26,505 nucleotides of DNA, taken from NCBI GenBank assembly GCA_030614245.1, contig JAUWKK010000004.1, positions 1-26,505 on the forward strand, written 5' to 3'. Under the pieces are notes generated by a model. The model made no database searches and was not told the origin of the DNA. It worked only from the letters and a program-made list of their open reading frames with translations. Shown here one piece after another: positions 8,774-16,275 of this stretch. The stretch is from Planctomycetota bacterium. GTDB taxonomy: Bacteria > Planctomycetota > PUPC01 > JABMSA01 > JAUWKK01. Each line of letters starts with the position of its first letter. The stretch's first letter is position 1. Position numbers and translations under genes: made by a program.

Positions 8774-9631
8774 TCAGTCTAAAAACTCATCGCCTCCGAA
8801 GTCGCTCTCGGCCGCGGGGCTGGGAGTCTCGTCAATTACTTCCTTCACAACGCCTTCCGTGCCGGCAAGGAGCCGCGCAAGATCAGGGAAGTTAGTCGCC
8901 TGGCCCACGTATATCAGCAGCAGGCTCGAACCGGCTAACACCAGCATTGCGAAACCTTTCTTGATAGTTACCATCCACCGGCCCGACTTCGGAAGGCGTG
9001 ACAGCAGCCCGGCAAAAATTCCGCACAGCAGGATGAGAGTTCCCTGTCCCAGACCGAAGAGGAACAGCTTCAGCCCGCCGGTGAGGGCCTGGTAGACGAA
9101 AGCAATCCCTTCAGCCTGCTCCAGTGTTGTAGATACTGCAACTATGATGATCGCGAGGATCGGTCCGACGCACGGCCCCATGACGAGCCCGCTCACGCCG
9201 CCCACAATAAAAGCGCCGAGCAGGCCCCGCTGGCCCGTACTTGCTGCACCGAGTTGCTGCACGAACCCCGGAACCGGAAACAGGAAGACGTCCATCAGGT
9301 AAAGGCTCATCAGAATGAAGAACCACGCGATCGCGAAAACCGCCCAGCCGTTGGCCCATATTGACCCAAACTGCATGCCTACGGCGGCGAAAACCGTTCC
9401 AACTACGGCGTACACGAAGGCCAGCCCCAGCACCAGTGAGATGCTCAGGAACAAGCCGCGCCACTTGCTGCCGCCGGCCGCATTGCCGATGTACCCAACT
9501 GTTAGCGGCAAGACGGGATACGTGCACGGGGTAAAGCTCGCCACTACGCCTCCGGCGAACGCGAGGATGTATACCAGCACCGAACCCGAGGCGACTGCTT
9601 CGCGGAGCATATTTGTCAGCCATTCGATCAT
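8774..9631 (-). CDS. DsbD/CcdA-like transmembrane thiol-electron transporter
   Basis: A 285-residue inner-membrane protein with about eight membrane segments. The first conserved cysteine is in FTPCTYPVLPL (C36) and the partner in GPCVGP (C154). These two residues carry electrons from cytosolic thioredoxin to exported thioredoxins in the DsbD/CcdA/ScsB family. The soluble domains of full-length DsbD are absent, so the neighbouring TlpA-like protein is the likely acceptor. The C-terminal tail after about residue 255 is acidic and hydrophilic. A strong promoter lies 48 bases upstream (9679-9707), making this the first gene of a two-gene operon. Confidence 0.93.
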   Translation of the reverse strand: MIEWLTNMLREAVASGSVLVYILAFAGGVVASFTPCTYPVLPLTVGYIGNAAGGSKWRGLFLSISLVLGLAFVYAVVGTVFAAVGMQFGSIWANGWAVFAIAWFFILMSLYLMDVFLFPVPGFVQQLGAASTGQRGLLGAFIVGGVSGLVMGPCVGPILAIIIVAVSTTLEQAEGIAFVYQALTGGLKLFLFGLGQGTLILLCGIFAGLLSRLPKSGRWMVTIKKGFAMLVLAGSSLLLIYVGQATNFPDLARLLAGTEGVVKEVIDETPSPAAESDFGGDEFLD

Positions 9632-9678
9632 AGTATTGTCTCGCGAGCTTGATGCCCTGTACCAGTTCTCCCTTCGCC

Positions 9679-9707
9679 ATTATAACTGATAAACAAATCA
9701 GAGGCAA
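9679..9707 (-). promoter_or_regulatory. Sigma-70-type promoter of the ccdA-tlpA operon with a palindrome in the spacer
   Basis: Minus-strand TTGCCT (9702-9707), 17-base spacer, perfect TATAAT (9679-9684). The spacer is almost filled by the inverted repeat CTGATAAACAAATCAG (9686-9701; 5-base arms), a plausible operator site because a bound protein would sit between -35 and -10. Expected transcription start is near 9672, about 40 bases before the ATG at 9631. Confidence 0.75.
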
Positions 9708-9813
9708 GAACCGTGCCGGAAATGAGTCTGTATCCAAATCGTGGTGTATGCAGGACAACCGTGCTCCAGAGGCAATGGATGTCTTCAACCAGAATCGCAT
9801 GCAAGCTGATTCC

Positions 9814-9866
9814 TGGCCGCTTAGCGGCCACGGTAAAGAGCCTCTCCATAGGCGGGCAGGCTGGGG
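9814..9866 (-). repeat. 53-base dispersed palindromic repeat, copy 1
   Basis: The reverse complement matches 22327-22379 nearly base for base: 28 identical positions from CCCCAGCCTGCC to GAGAGGCT, a 7-base variable stretch, then the GGCCGC-NNN-GCGGCC hairpin. It lies in the 322-base gap 9632-9953, which holds no gene. Besides this repeat the gap contains the ccdA promoter and a terminator-like hairpin. Confidence 0.85.
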
Positions 9867-9898
9867 TGACGCGAAGCGGAACCCCCGGTAACCGTGCC

Positions 9899-9924
9899 AA
9901 AAAGCGCAAGAGCCCCGAAGGGGC
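9899..9924 (-). terminator. Possible terminator of the propeller-lipoprotein gene
   Basis: Hairpin GCCCC-GAA-GGGGC at 9912-9924 lies about 30 bases after the stop at 9954 on the minus strand. A run of five U follows eight bases further on. The distance to the U-run is long for a typical intrinsic terminator. The same GCCCC/GGGGC hairpin occurs in gene-free places at 15874-15887 and 15942-15954, so it may simply be a repeat. Confidence 0.35.
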
Positions 9925-9953
9925 GACGGCCGAATGCTGCAAGCGCCGTGCTC

Positions 9954-11021
9954 TCAGTCGTCCAGCTCGATCACCGAGATCGTGTGCGGGGCGTCGTGGA
10001 CGTTATCGCCCAGTGTGAGGTCGATGTTCGCGACGTAAAGCCTGTTGCCCCGGATGCAGACTTCGGAGCAGCGGTCGAGCTTGCCGCCCGTGCCGTCGGT
10101 GTTGCCGTTCTTGGCGATTGTCCTGACCTTGCCCGTCTCGTGGTCGATCTTATGGACGGCGTTGCCGAGGAAGTCGGCGACGTAGATGTCGGCGGTCTCA
10201 GGATGGATCTTGAGGCCGTCGCAGCTCAGCATTCCCGATCCTTCGGCGAATATCTGCTGCTTGACGACTCCCCCGTTTTTGTTGAACGTACACTTGATGA
10301 GCTGTGCATCGCCGAAGTTGCAGAAGAACATATTGCCGGCCTTGTCGAAGCCGAGGCCGTTGGCGCCCACCTGCTGGTCCTTGTTCCACGTATAGGCCCT
10401 TGCGATCAGGTGCTTGTCCTTCCCGTGGCGTTCGAGCCTGATGGGCCTCTCCCCTTGCAGCTCTGAGATCTTGAACCGGTACACGCCGCTGAGCAGCGGG
10501 TATACGTTCGGGTCGAGCATCGTTTCGGTCACGTAGACGCTGTCGCCGTGGCAGGCAACGGCGTTCGACATGACGAAGCCGACGACGACCGGTTCGCACT
10601 TTACGGCTTTGCCGTTCTTCATGACAATCCTGAGCAGCCTCGACTTGTATTCCTCGGTGCCGAATCCCTGGTTGTCGGCGACGTAGAGGTTGCCGTCGGA
10701 GCCGATGTCGATGCCGAGCGGGCCGGGCTTCTTCGTCTGGGGGTGCAGCGGCACCGAGAAGAGCTCGACCAGCTTATCATCCGGGGTGATCTTCACTATC
10801 TTGGGGGGATGCTTGTCGTTGCCGAAGTTCGGGCAGCAGAGGATGATGTTGTTGTCGGCATCGAGGGTCATTCCGTCCGGGGTGTTGTATTCCTCCGGCA
10901 GTTCGACCGCCAGCTTCGGCGTCTTCAGGCCTATGCATCCTGATGCCAGGCCGGCAACAGCCAGCACGACGGAGCATCTCACGGCAAGGCCCGGCAATCT
11001 TCGTCCATTCTTTCCAGTCAT
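9954..11021 (-). CDS. Exported beta-propeller lipoprotein (SMP-30/NHL-like)
   Basis: A 355-residue protein with a lipoprotein signal: basic start (MTGKNGRR), hydrophobic core and lipobox LASGC with the lipidated Cys at 29. The mature part has repeating blade motifs of six-bladed SMP-30/gluconolactonase or NHL propellers (PDGMTLDADNNI, LGIDIGSDGNLYVAD, ANGLGFDKAGNMFFCN, DGLKIHPETADIYVAD). It may hydrolyse a sugar lactone or bind ligands at the cell surface; the metal-binding residues cannot be assigned with certainty. AAAGGAG precedes the ATG well. It lies 99 bases downstream of the NSS transporter gene on the same strand and may share its transcript. Confidence 0.83.
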   Translation of the reverse strand: MTGKNGRRLPGLAVRCSVVLAVAGLASGCIGLKTPKLAVELPEEYNTPDGMTLDADNNIILCCPNFGNDKHPPKIVKITPDDKLVELFSVPLHPQTKKPGPLGIDIGSDGNLYVADNQGFGTEEYKSRLLRIVMKNGKAVKCEPVVVGFVMSNAVACHGDSVYVTETMLDPNVYPLLSGVYRFKISELQGERPIRLERHGKDKHLIARAYTWNKDQQVGANGLGFDKAGNMFFCNFGDAQLIKCTFNKNGGVVKQQIFAEGSGMLSCDGLKIHPETADIYVADFLGNAVHKIDHETGKVRTIAKNGNTDGTGGKLDRCSEVCIRGNRLYVANIDLTLGDNVHDAPHTISVIELDD

Positions 11022-11120
11022 CGCGAACTCCTTTCAAGCACAGAGGGTCCATGTCGGCGCCTCGTCAGAGGGCACCAACCACAATCACTTCAACCATTTA
11101 TCAATACCGGCGGAGGGCCG

Positions 11121-12869
11121 TCATTCAGCCGTCTCCGCCGCCTTCTCGAGCTTCTCGCCTTTCCGGCGGAAGAGATAATCGATAATCAGGGCCGCAACCA
11201 GCATCGCGCCGAACCATCCGACGCCGAACGTCCAGATGGCCCAGGGCTCATAGTTCCCGAAAGGCTTGGCGATGTCCTTCCCGGCGGCGCGGTCGAGCAA
11301 ATAGACCAGCAGCGCGGGGATCACGAGCTTGATATCGAAGTCCAGCCAGTGCAGATCGAGCCATACGAGCATGATGCCGCCGAGCATCAGCAGGCGTGCG
11401 AGGCCGACGCCAATGTGGCTGAGGGAACTACCTCCAGTAGAAACATCCGCCTGCCACAGGCCGTACCACGTAAGCGCGAGGACGATGGTTATGAGCAGGC
11501 GCATGAGCAGATTCGTCTGTGCCGGGAAGCGCAGGCCGGGGGTGTCGTCGAGGTGCGCCCGCAGACGCTTCGCCGTGAATATCCAGCCCACGATGATGCA
11601 CTCCAGCAGCACGATGGTCACCAGGCCATACTCGAGGCAGAAGTGGTCGAGAATCTCCAGAATATATAGCCCGCAATCGAAGCAGAACACGAGCGCCAGG
11701 GCAAATGCGATCAGGCACAGGACGGTCGCGAGCGTCTTCCGCGTCACGTTGAAGCGGTCGGTGATGGCCGAAGTGAACGCCTCGACGATCGAGATTGACG
11801 AAGAGAGACCCGCTATGACGAGCGCTGCGAAGAAGAGCACTCCGAAGATGCGCCCGCCGGGGATGTCGTTGAGCACGAGTGGGTAAGTTACGAAGATCAA
11901 CCCGGGCCCGCCCAGGCTCGGCGCTCCCTTAACGTTCTTCAAGTCGGTGATATTCTCCACGCCATGCAGGTGGCCGATATAGCCTATCGTGGCGAAAACC
12001 GCCAGCCCGGCGAAGATGCTGAACGCACAGTTGCCGATCGATGTGACGAGCGCGTTGGCGGGTATATTCGAATCGTCGGGAAGATAGCTGGCATACGCTA
12101 TCATTATGCCGAAGCCGAGCGATAGGGTGAAGAATATCTGAGTGAATGCGGCGATCCACACAGCCGAATCGTTCAGCTTGCTCAGCCCCGCCTTGAAGTT
12201 CAGATAGTAGCTCAGCCCGTTGCCGGCGCCCTCGAACTGAGTGCACGACCACAGCACCAGCGCACCGAGGATCACCACCAGCAGCGGGATGAACACCTTG
12301 TTGGCTCGCTCGATCCCGCGAGCGATTCCTTTGAAGCAGATCAGCCAGTTGAAGACCCACACGGCGCCAAGCGCAAGGAATACTTGCCACCGAAACGCCG
12401 CCCATTCCAGCCGGATCGGTGCTTGCATGACACCTTCAGCCACCTCGACCTTTTCAAGATTCCCGACGAAGTTATTGAAGTATGTGGCCGTATCCGCACC
12501 CCATGCCAGGGTGAACGACTTGAACAGGTAGCAGACGCACCATGCGATCACGACGCTGTAGTAGACGACGATGCCGAACATTACGAACGTGACGGCCCAC
12601 CAGCCGATCCACGAGAAGCGCTTGTCGATCCGCCCGAGCGCGCGCGGCGCGGCGCTTTTCATGTAATGGCCCAGGCCGAACTCGAGCATCATCAACGGCA
12701 CGCCCACGACGAACAGCGCCACGAAGTATGGAATCAGGAACGCCCCGCCGCCGTGCTTGTAGCACATGTACGGGACGCGCCAGATGTTGCCCAGCCCGAT
12801 CGCCGAGCCCATCGCCGCCATCAGGAACCCGATCCGAGAGCCCCATTGCTCGCGCTTCTGCTCCGCCAC
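11121..12869 (-). CDS. Neurotransmitter:sodium symporter (NSS/SNF) family transporter
   Basis: A 582-residue, 12-span inner-membrane transporter for sodium-coupled uptake of amino acids or related amines. The first membrane segment shows the diagnostic run GFLMAAMGSAIGLGNIWRVPY (residues 14-34), whose unwound centre forms substrate and sodium sites in LeuT-fold carriers, followed by the GGGAFLIPY stretch. It is somewhat longer than many bacterial members, with long loops after segment 3 and near the C-terminus. The start is GTG at 12869, preceded by GAAGGAG at a good distance. The substrate cannot be predicted. A promoter is present at 12919-12948, and a propeller lipoprotein gene follows. 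Confidence 0.93.
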   Translation of the reverse strand: MAEQKREQWGSRIGFLMAAMGSAIGLGNIWRVPYMCYKHGGGAFLIPYFVALFVVGVPLMMLEFGLGHYMKSAAPRALGRIDKRFSWIGWWAVTFVMFGIVVYYSVVIAWCVCYLFKSFTLAWGADTATYFNNFVGNLEKVEVAEGVMQAPIRLEWAAFRWQVFLALGAVWVFNWLICFKGIARGIERANKVFIPLLVVILGALVLWSCTQFEGAGNGLSYYLNFKAGLSKLNDSAVWIAAFTQIFFTLSLGFGIMIAYASYLPDDSNIPANALVTSIGNCAFSIFAGLAVFATIGYIGHLHGVENITDLKNVKGAPSLGGPGLIFVTYPLVLNDIPGGRIFGVLFFAALVIAGLSSSISIVEAFTSAITDRFNVTRKTLATVLCLIAFALALVFCFDCGLYILEILDHFCLEYGLVTIVLLECIIVGWIFTAKRLRAHLDDTPGLRFPAQTNLLMRLLITIVLALTWYGLWQADVSTGGSSLSHIGVGLARLLMLGGIMLVWLDLHWLDFDIKLVIPALLVYLLDRAAGKDIAKPFGNYEPWAIWTFGVGWFGAMLVAALIIDYLFRRKGEKLEKAAETAE

Positions 12870-12918
12870 TGCCGACTCCTTCGGTCAACCGGATTGCACA
12901 ATCAGCATCAATCACGGG

Positions 12919-12948
12919 ATTGTAAAAGCTTGGTGGAAGGCGCGTCAA
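12919..12948 (-). promoter_or_regulatory. Promoter of the NSS transporter gene
   Basis: Minus-strand TTGACG (12943-12948), 18-base spacer, TACAAT (12919-12924), about 50 bases before the GTG start. A small inverted repeat CAATC/GATTG (12909-12922) overlaps the downstream edge of the -10. Confidence 0.65.
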
Positions 12949-12963
12949 GGTTTTTTTGGCCCG

Positions 12964-12989
12964 AATGTGGAGCAGACTTTCCAATCTGC
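12964..12989 (+). repeat. GTGGAGCAG hairpin repeat, intergenic copy
   Basis: Matches 7455-7480 at 23 of 26 positions, including AATGTGGAGCAG and the inverted arms GCAGA/TCTGC. It lies in the 171-base gap between the NSS gene and the gene ending at 13041. Confidence 0.75.
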
Positions 12990-13040
12990 CCATAAATCGG
13001 CAGTCCATGCCGTAGGCAGGCAGGCTCGACAGGCTGCCCT

Positions 13041-13796
13041 TCAATCGTTCTTCTCCGGCCTCATCTCCTTTCGCCATGTTTTGTGCAGGATGGCGCCGGC
13101 GATCTCGTCGTGACAATCGCCGTGGAGGCCGTCTATCAGCAGGACGTTCGAGCCGTCGCGCTCAATGCGAATGAGCAGCATTCCGCCGGCGCCGCTATCG
13201 GCGATGATGTATTCAATCATCGCCACCGTCGCGCCGCCTTCGATCACGGCCTGCACGGCCGCCGAGCAGTCGTCCTCGCCCTCATACCTCTCGGTCAGTT
13301 CCTTGATATTGAAATGCTGATCCTGCAGCGCGTGGGTCAACTTGTGAGCGATTATGCCGTCATCCTGATCGGCGAAGGCCGATCCATCCCTGCGGATGAG
13401 GAAGAGCTTCTTATCATCCGGGTCATACAGGCCCGCGATCTGCTCGCCGAAGAGATCGAGGTAGAGCCGGTGCAGATCGGTCCGCATCGGGATCAGCCCC
13501 AGCTTGCCCAGAACGAGCCGCTGCCGCTCGACCTCCTTCGGCGTCAGTTCCTCGCGCAGCTTCTTCGTGAGCACGGTCTTCAGTTCGGCAACCGTCAGGA
13601 CGTTTACATCGATCGGCTCTTTGAACTCGAGGCCGCGCACTTTCTCCTGGCGCTCGGCGACGCGCTTGACCTCGGCGGTGAACTCCGCGTCGTTCGAGTT
13701 CACTTCCACACCCAGGAGCAGTGCCGCAATAAGCATCATTGTCGCAGTCATCGTCACCATCTCAGGGGCCCGGCGGACGGAGCAACTACCCACCAT
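13041..13796 (-). CDS. Exported metalloprotease-like protein with a substituted catalytic Glu
   Basis: A 251-residue protein with a short N-terminal hydrophobic segment (about residues 17-30) that looks like a signal peptide. The segment IIAHKLTHALQDQHF aligns by eye with the HExxH helix of zinc peptidases of the AHELTHALQDQHF kind, with IEGGAT (E186) in the place of the downstream Glu ligand. The general-base Glu is Lys152, so H151-K-L-T-H155 could still bind metal but should not cleave peptides by the usual mechanism. The start is uncertain: ATG at 13796 lies 13 bases after the upstream stop and keeps two Arg before the hydrophobic core, while ATG at 13760 is an alternative; neither has a good ribosome site. 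It is probably co-transcribed with the TPR/LolA-like gene. Confidence 0.75.
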   Translation of the reverse strand: MVGSCSVRRAPEMVTMTATMMLIAALLLGVEVNSNDAEFTAEVKRVAERQEKVRGLEFKEPIDVNVLTVAELKTVLTKKLREELTPKEVERQRLVLGKLGLIPMRTDLHRLYLDLFGEQIAGLYDPDDKKLFLIRRDGSAFADQDDGIIAHKLTHALQDQHFNIKELTERYEGEDDCSAAVQAVIEGGATVAMIEYIIADSGAGGMLLIRIERDGSNVLLIDGLHGDCHDEIAGAILHKTWRKEMRPEKND

Positions 13797-13809
13797 GGCC
13801 GCTTTATGC

Positions 13810-15537
13810 TTACATTTCTCTCCGGCTGAGCGACGGCATCGACTTGTAAAGGATGCGCATCATGCTCTTGAACAGGTCGAATGGATTGATCCCCGGCACA
13901 GGTTTGGGGGTCCATTCGGGCTTCATGGGGAACTTGAAGTCCTCCTCGCCAACCTTCTCGTTGATGGCCAGCCGTGTCACGTCAAACACGAGCCGCTCGC
14001 CGCCTTCGCCGGTCGCAAGCCGAAATGCCACGGGAGTGAACTTCTCGTCGAGATCGTACTGCATCTCGGTGACGCGCCGGCCTTCACGGGGGATGAGCTG
14101 TATCGTCAACTGCTTGCCGCCGTCGCGGTCGGTCACTTTCAGATGAAGGCCAATTTTTGTCAGTTTCTCAAAGAGGTACGCCGGCGCCTCGGGCGGGATG
14201 TCCAGCATCTCCTTTTTTTCGTCTCGACTGCCCATAGCCATGGCCATACCGAAATTCATCTTGTCGGAGCCCTCGACCGGTGAGAGCGTTATCGACGGCC
14301 GAGCGTAGAGGTCTTTCCGTATGCTGTGAATCGCGACGGACGAGCCGCTGAAGTGGAGCCAAAGCCCGGTCGGGTTTTGCGCCCATGTCAGGCCGCCTTC
14401 TGTCGTGTGCAAGTCGACCATCATGCGCCCATCCTCGGCAAAACGTGCATCTGCACGCATCACGCGGCCAGCGCCCTTCGAATCGACCGCGACCGAGAAC
14501 TTCAGGCTCTCGAACTTCCCGTCCGCCAGCAACTCCCCGAGTCGTTCCAGCGACTTCGCCAGCACCTCGGACGCATCCGCGTGCCCGTCGATCCAACTGC
14601 GCCAGCGCCTGACTGCGGAGGCACGAGGATCGTCGGCGTGTTTCTGCAGGAACTCGTCGTAGCAGGGCGTCGCAGCCTCCGCGCCTTCCGAACGCCACAG
14701 ACACTCCGCCAGCCAGAACAGCGTGTCGGCATCGGGCCCGGCATCCAGCAGCTTGCGATAGTGCCCTATCGCCTTCTCCGGCCTGCCCAGGCAGCGCCAT
14801 GCGTCCGCCAGCTTTCTACGGCACTTCGGAACCTCCGTCGCCGTCGGGACCTTCCGCACGTACGGCCCGGCCAAGTCAACCACAACATGCGGCCGCTCCT
14901 CCTTCTGACCGCTCGTGTCTTCCATTAACTCCTCGAGTGCCTGGGGCGCCTGCTGGATCGGCTTCGAACGCGCGGCGGCCAGCTTCGCATACTGTTTCGC
15001 GGCAGACTCCTCGGCGAGGGTCGTCAATACCTTGTCACCTTCATCGAGCCTGCCCGCCAGAGTCAGGCAGACTCCGTGCCGATACCGGGCCGGATACGCC
15101 TTGGGATTCCGCGTCATCACGACGCCGTACAGCTTCGCGGGCCATTCGTACAACTTCGGATCATCTGCATTGCGCGCGACATCGTACGCGAGATCGCCCA
15201 TCCGGCGTACCAACTCCTCCGAGAGATGGCAATTCAACGACAGGTCCGACCATATCGTCTCGGGATGCTGTTTTATCAGTTCCCGATGCGCGGCCACGGA
15301 CTCTTCCATCTTTCCCTGAAAGACCAGCAGGCACGCCAGCTTGTAGCGGGCCTGGGGCACATACTTCGACTTAGGATGCTCGGTGACGAACACCCGGAAC
15401 ATCTCGACGGCCTGATCGACATTTCCCTCGAGAAACGCCCCATCAGCCTTGCGAAAGGCGCGCCCGTCACCGCCCAGCCCGGGCAGGGCCGACAGCGACA
15501 TCCCCATCAACAGCGTGACCACACACGTACAAGACAT
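13810..15537 (-). CDS. Exported TPR protein with LolA-like C-terminal half
   Basis: A 575-residue protein with a signal peptide (MSCTCVVTLLMGMSLSALPG). Residues 25 to about 330 are helical TPR-type repeats (for example DGAFLEGNVDQAVEMFRVF and AWRCLGRPEKAIGHYRKLL). The C-terminal region from about 345 is beta-rich and ends with DLDEKFTPVAFRLATG and INEKVGEEDFKFP, which resembles the closing strands of LolA/LolB-like lipid-binding folds. That assignment is by eye. The ATG at 15537 is chosen over an in-frame GTG at 15564 because GGAGG lies 8 bases upstream of it. A promoter is visible at 15592-15620. A role at the cell envelope is inferred; no specific function can be named. Confidence 0.7.
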   Translation of the reverse strand: MSCTCVVTLLMGMSLSALPGLGGDGRAFRKADGAFLEGNVDQAVEMFRVFVTEHPKSKYVPQARYKLACLLVFQGKMEESVAAHRELIKQHPETIWSDLSLNCHLSEELVRRMGDLAYDVARNADDPKLYEWPAKLYGVVMTRNPKAYPARYRHGVCLTLAGRLDEGDKVLTTLAEESAAKQYAKLAAARSKPIQQAPQALEELMEDTSGQKEERPHVVVDLAGPYVRKVPTATEVPKCRRKLADAWRCLGRPEKAIGHYRKLLDAGPDADTLFWLAECLWRSEGAEAATPCYDEFLQKHADDPRASAVRRWRSWIDGHADASEVLAKSLERLGELLADGKFESLKFSVAVDSKGAGRVMRADARFAEDGRMMVDLHTTEGGLTWAQNPTGLWLHFSGSSVAIHSIRKDLYARPSITLSPVEGSDKMNFGMAMAMGSRDEKKEMLDIPPEAPAYLFEKLTKIGLHLKVTDRDGGKQLTIQLIPREGRRVTEMQYDLDEKFTPVAFRLATGEGGERLVFDVTRLAINEKVGEEDFKFPMKPEWTPKPVPGINPFDLFKSMMRILYKSMPSLSRREM

Positions 15538-15591
15538 TCTAAAGTCCTCCGCTATAGACCTCACGCAAGGTATTCAACTCGCCGGCCCGAT

Positions 15592-15620
15592 ATGATACAG
15601 CCACTGCGCCACCCGGTCAA
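15592..15620 (-). promoter_or_regulatory. Promoter of the TPR/LolA-like operon
   Basis: Minus-strand TTGACC (15615-15620), 17-base spacer, TATCAT (15592-15597). The predicted transcript would start near 15585, giving a leader of about 48 bases before the ATG at 15537. Confidence 0.7.
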
Positions 15621-15741
15621 GCACGACGATGATATTACCGTGGAAGGTGGAAGGTTTCTTGTCATTCTGCCTGCCCGCCTGCCCGCCTGTAGAGGGAGTG
15701 GAACCACAGATAAAAGCACCCTCCGGGCTATGGCAGGGATA

Positions 15742-15797
15742 AACACAGATAAGGTGGTCTATACGACGAGACGGGCCGTGTTCTCATTATCTGTGTT
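15742..15797. repeat. Inverted repeat with 11-base arms (CACAGATAA family)
   Basis: AACACAGATAA (15742-15752) and TTATCTGTGTT (15787-15797) are perfect inverted copies 34 bases apart. A third partial copy (ACCACAGATAA) begins near 15703. It lies in the 711-base gene-free gap 15565-16275, which holds two promoters and a series of palindromes but no credible coding sequence. Confidence 0.8.
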
Positions 15798-15843
15798 AAT
15801 CGGGTGCCTGTCCGCTTCAGGAAGGCGCGGCTAACCGAGGACG

Positions 15844-15859
15844 GTTGACCGTGGCACCC
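15844..15859 (-). repeat. Partial copy of the GGGTGCCACG element
   Basis: The reverse complement of this 16-base stretch, GGGTGCCACGGTCAAC, is identical to 21846-21861, the left end of the element in the sugar-isomerase leader. Only this end is present here. Confidence 0.7.
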
Positions 15860-15873
15860 GGGATTGGCTTGCA

Positions 15874-15984
15874 GCCCCGTAAGGGGCGAAGTAGAACAGC
15901 CCACGGCAACGCCGTGGGTATGGTTGAGTAGTGACATCTCAGCCCCAAAGGGGCGGAGTAGTGCCGGGAATCGGCAGGCCTGCC
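15874..15984. repeat. Cluster of palindromic modules
   Basis: In order: GCCCC-GTAA-GGGGC (15874-15887), CCCACGGC-AAC-GCCGTGGG (15900-15918), GCCCC-AAA-GGGGC (15942-15954), TGCCG/CGGCA (15961-15975) and the perfect 14-base palindrome CGGCAGGCCTGCCG (15971-15984). The two GCCCC hairpins are each followed by the same GAGTAG or AAGTAG tail, so they are copies of one unit. Confidence 0.8.
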
Positions 15985-16188
15985 GGAAACAGCCTCATCC
16001 CCGCCATGGCTGGATTGCGCGAGCAGTGCAGCTTTGATTCCATTCGTTAGAATCTTCCCAATGTGATCTGTGCTTGAGCAGAACTCCGGCACTTGCAGCC
16101 GCCCACCGCGCCTTGCGTCAGGCGCGAATTCGCAAGGTGCGCCGCGCGGGGACTGCGCGAATAAGACCTCATCGGCTATCGGCCAGGC

Positions 16189-16216
16189 TTGACAAGCCGC
16201 CCCGCTCGTGCATAAT
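16189..16216 (+). promoter_or_regulatory. ilvE: Promoter of ilvE with a palindrome over the -35
   Basis: Perfect TTGACA (16189-16194), 16-base spacer, CATAAT (16211-16216). The -35 lies inside the 13-base inverted repeat GGCTTG-A-CAAGCC (16186-16198), which could be a repressor site. The leader to the ATG at 16276 is about 53 bases and contains AGGGAG at 16262-16267 as ribosome site. Confidence 0.75.
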
Positions 16217-16275
16217 GCAGTTCGCTGGGCGACCGGTAATTTCTCTCAGTCCGTAGACTTCAGGGAGTATTCTCG

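Noticed and set aside
9709..9897. Three copies of AACCGTGC (9709, 9757, 9890) as binding sites or insertion duplications
   Set aside because: Short, unevenly spaced, with no shared flanks and no element boundaries that fit.
12951..12957. Seven-T run as a plus-strand terminator
   Set aside because: No plus-strand gene ends nearby and no stable hairpin directly precedes it.
13083..14928. Long plus-strand frames opposite the pseudo-peptidase and TPR/LolA-like genes
   Set aside because: No domains and no ribosome sites. The minus-strand genes have signal peptides, a promoter and TPR motifs.
16074..16256. 60-residue open frame before ilvE
   Set aside because: It has no ribosome site, an Arg/Ala-rich random-like composition, and overlaps the ilvE promoter.
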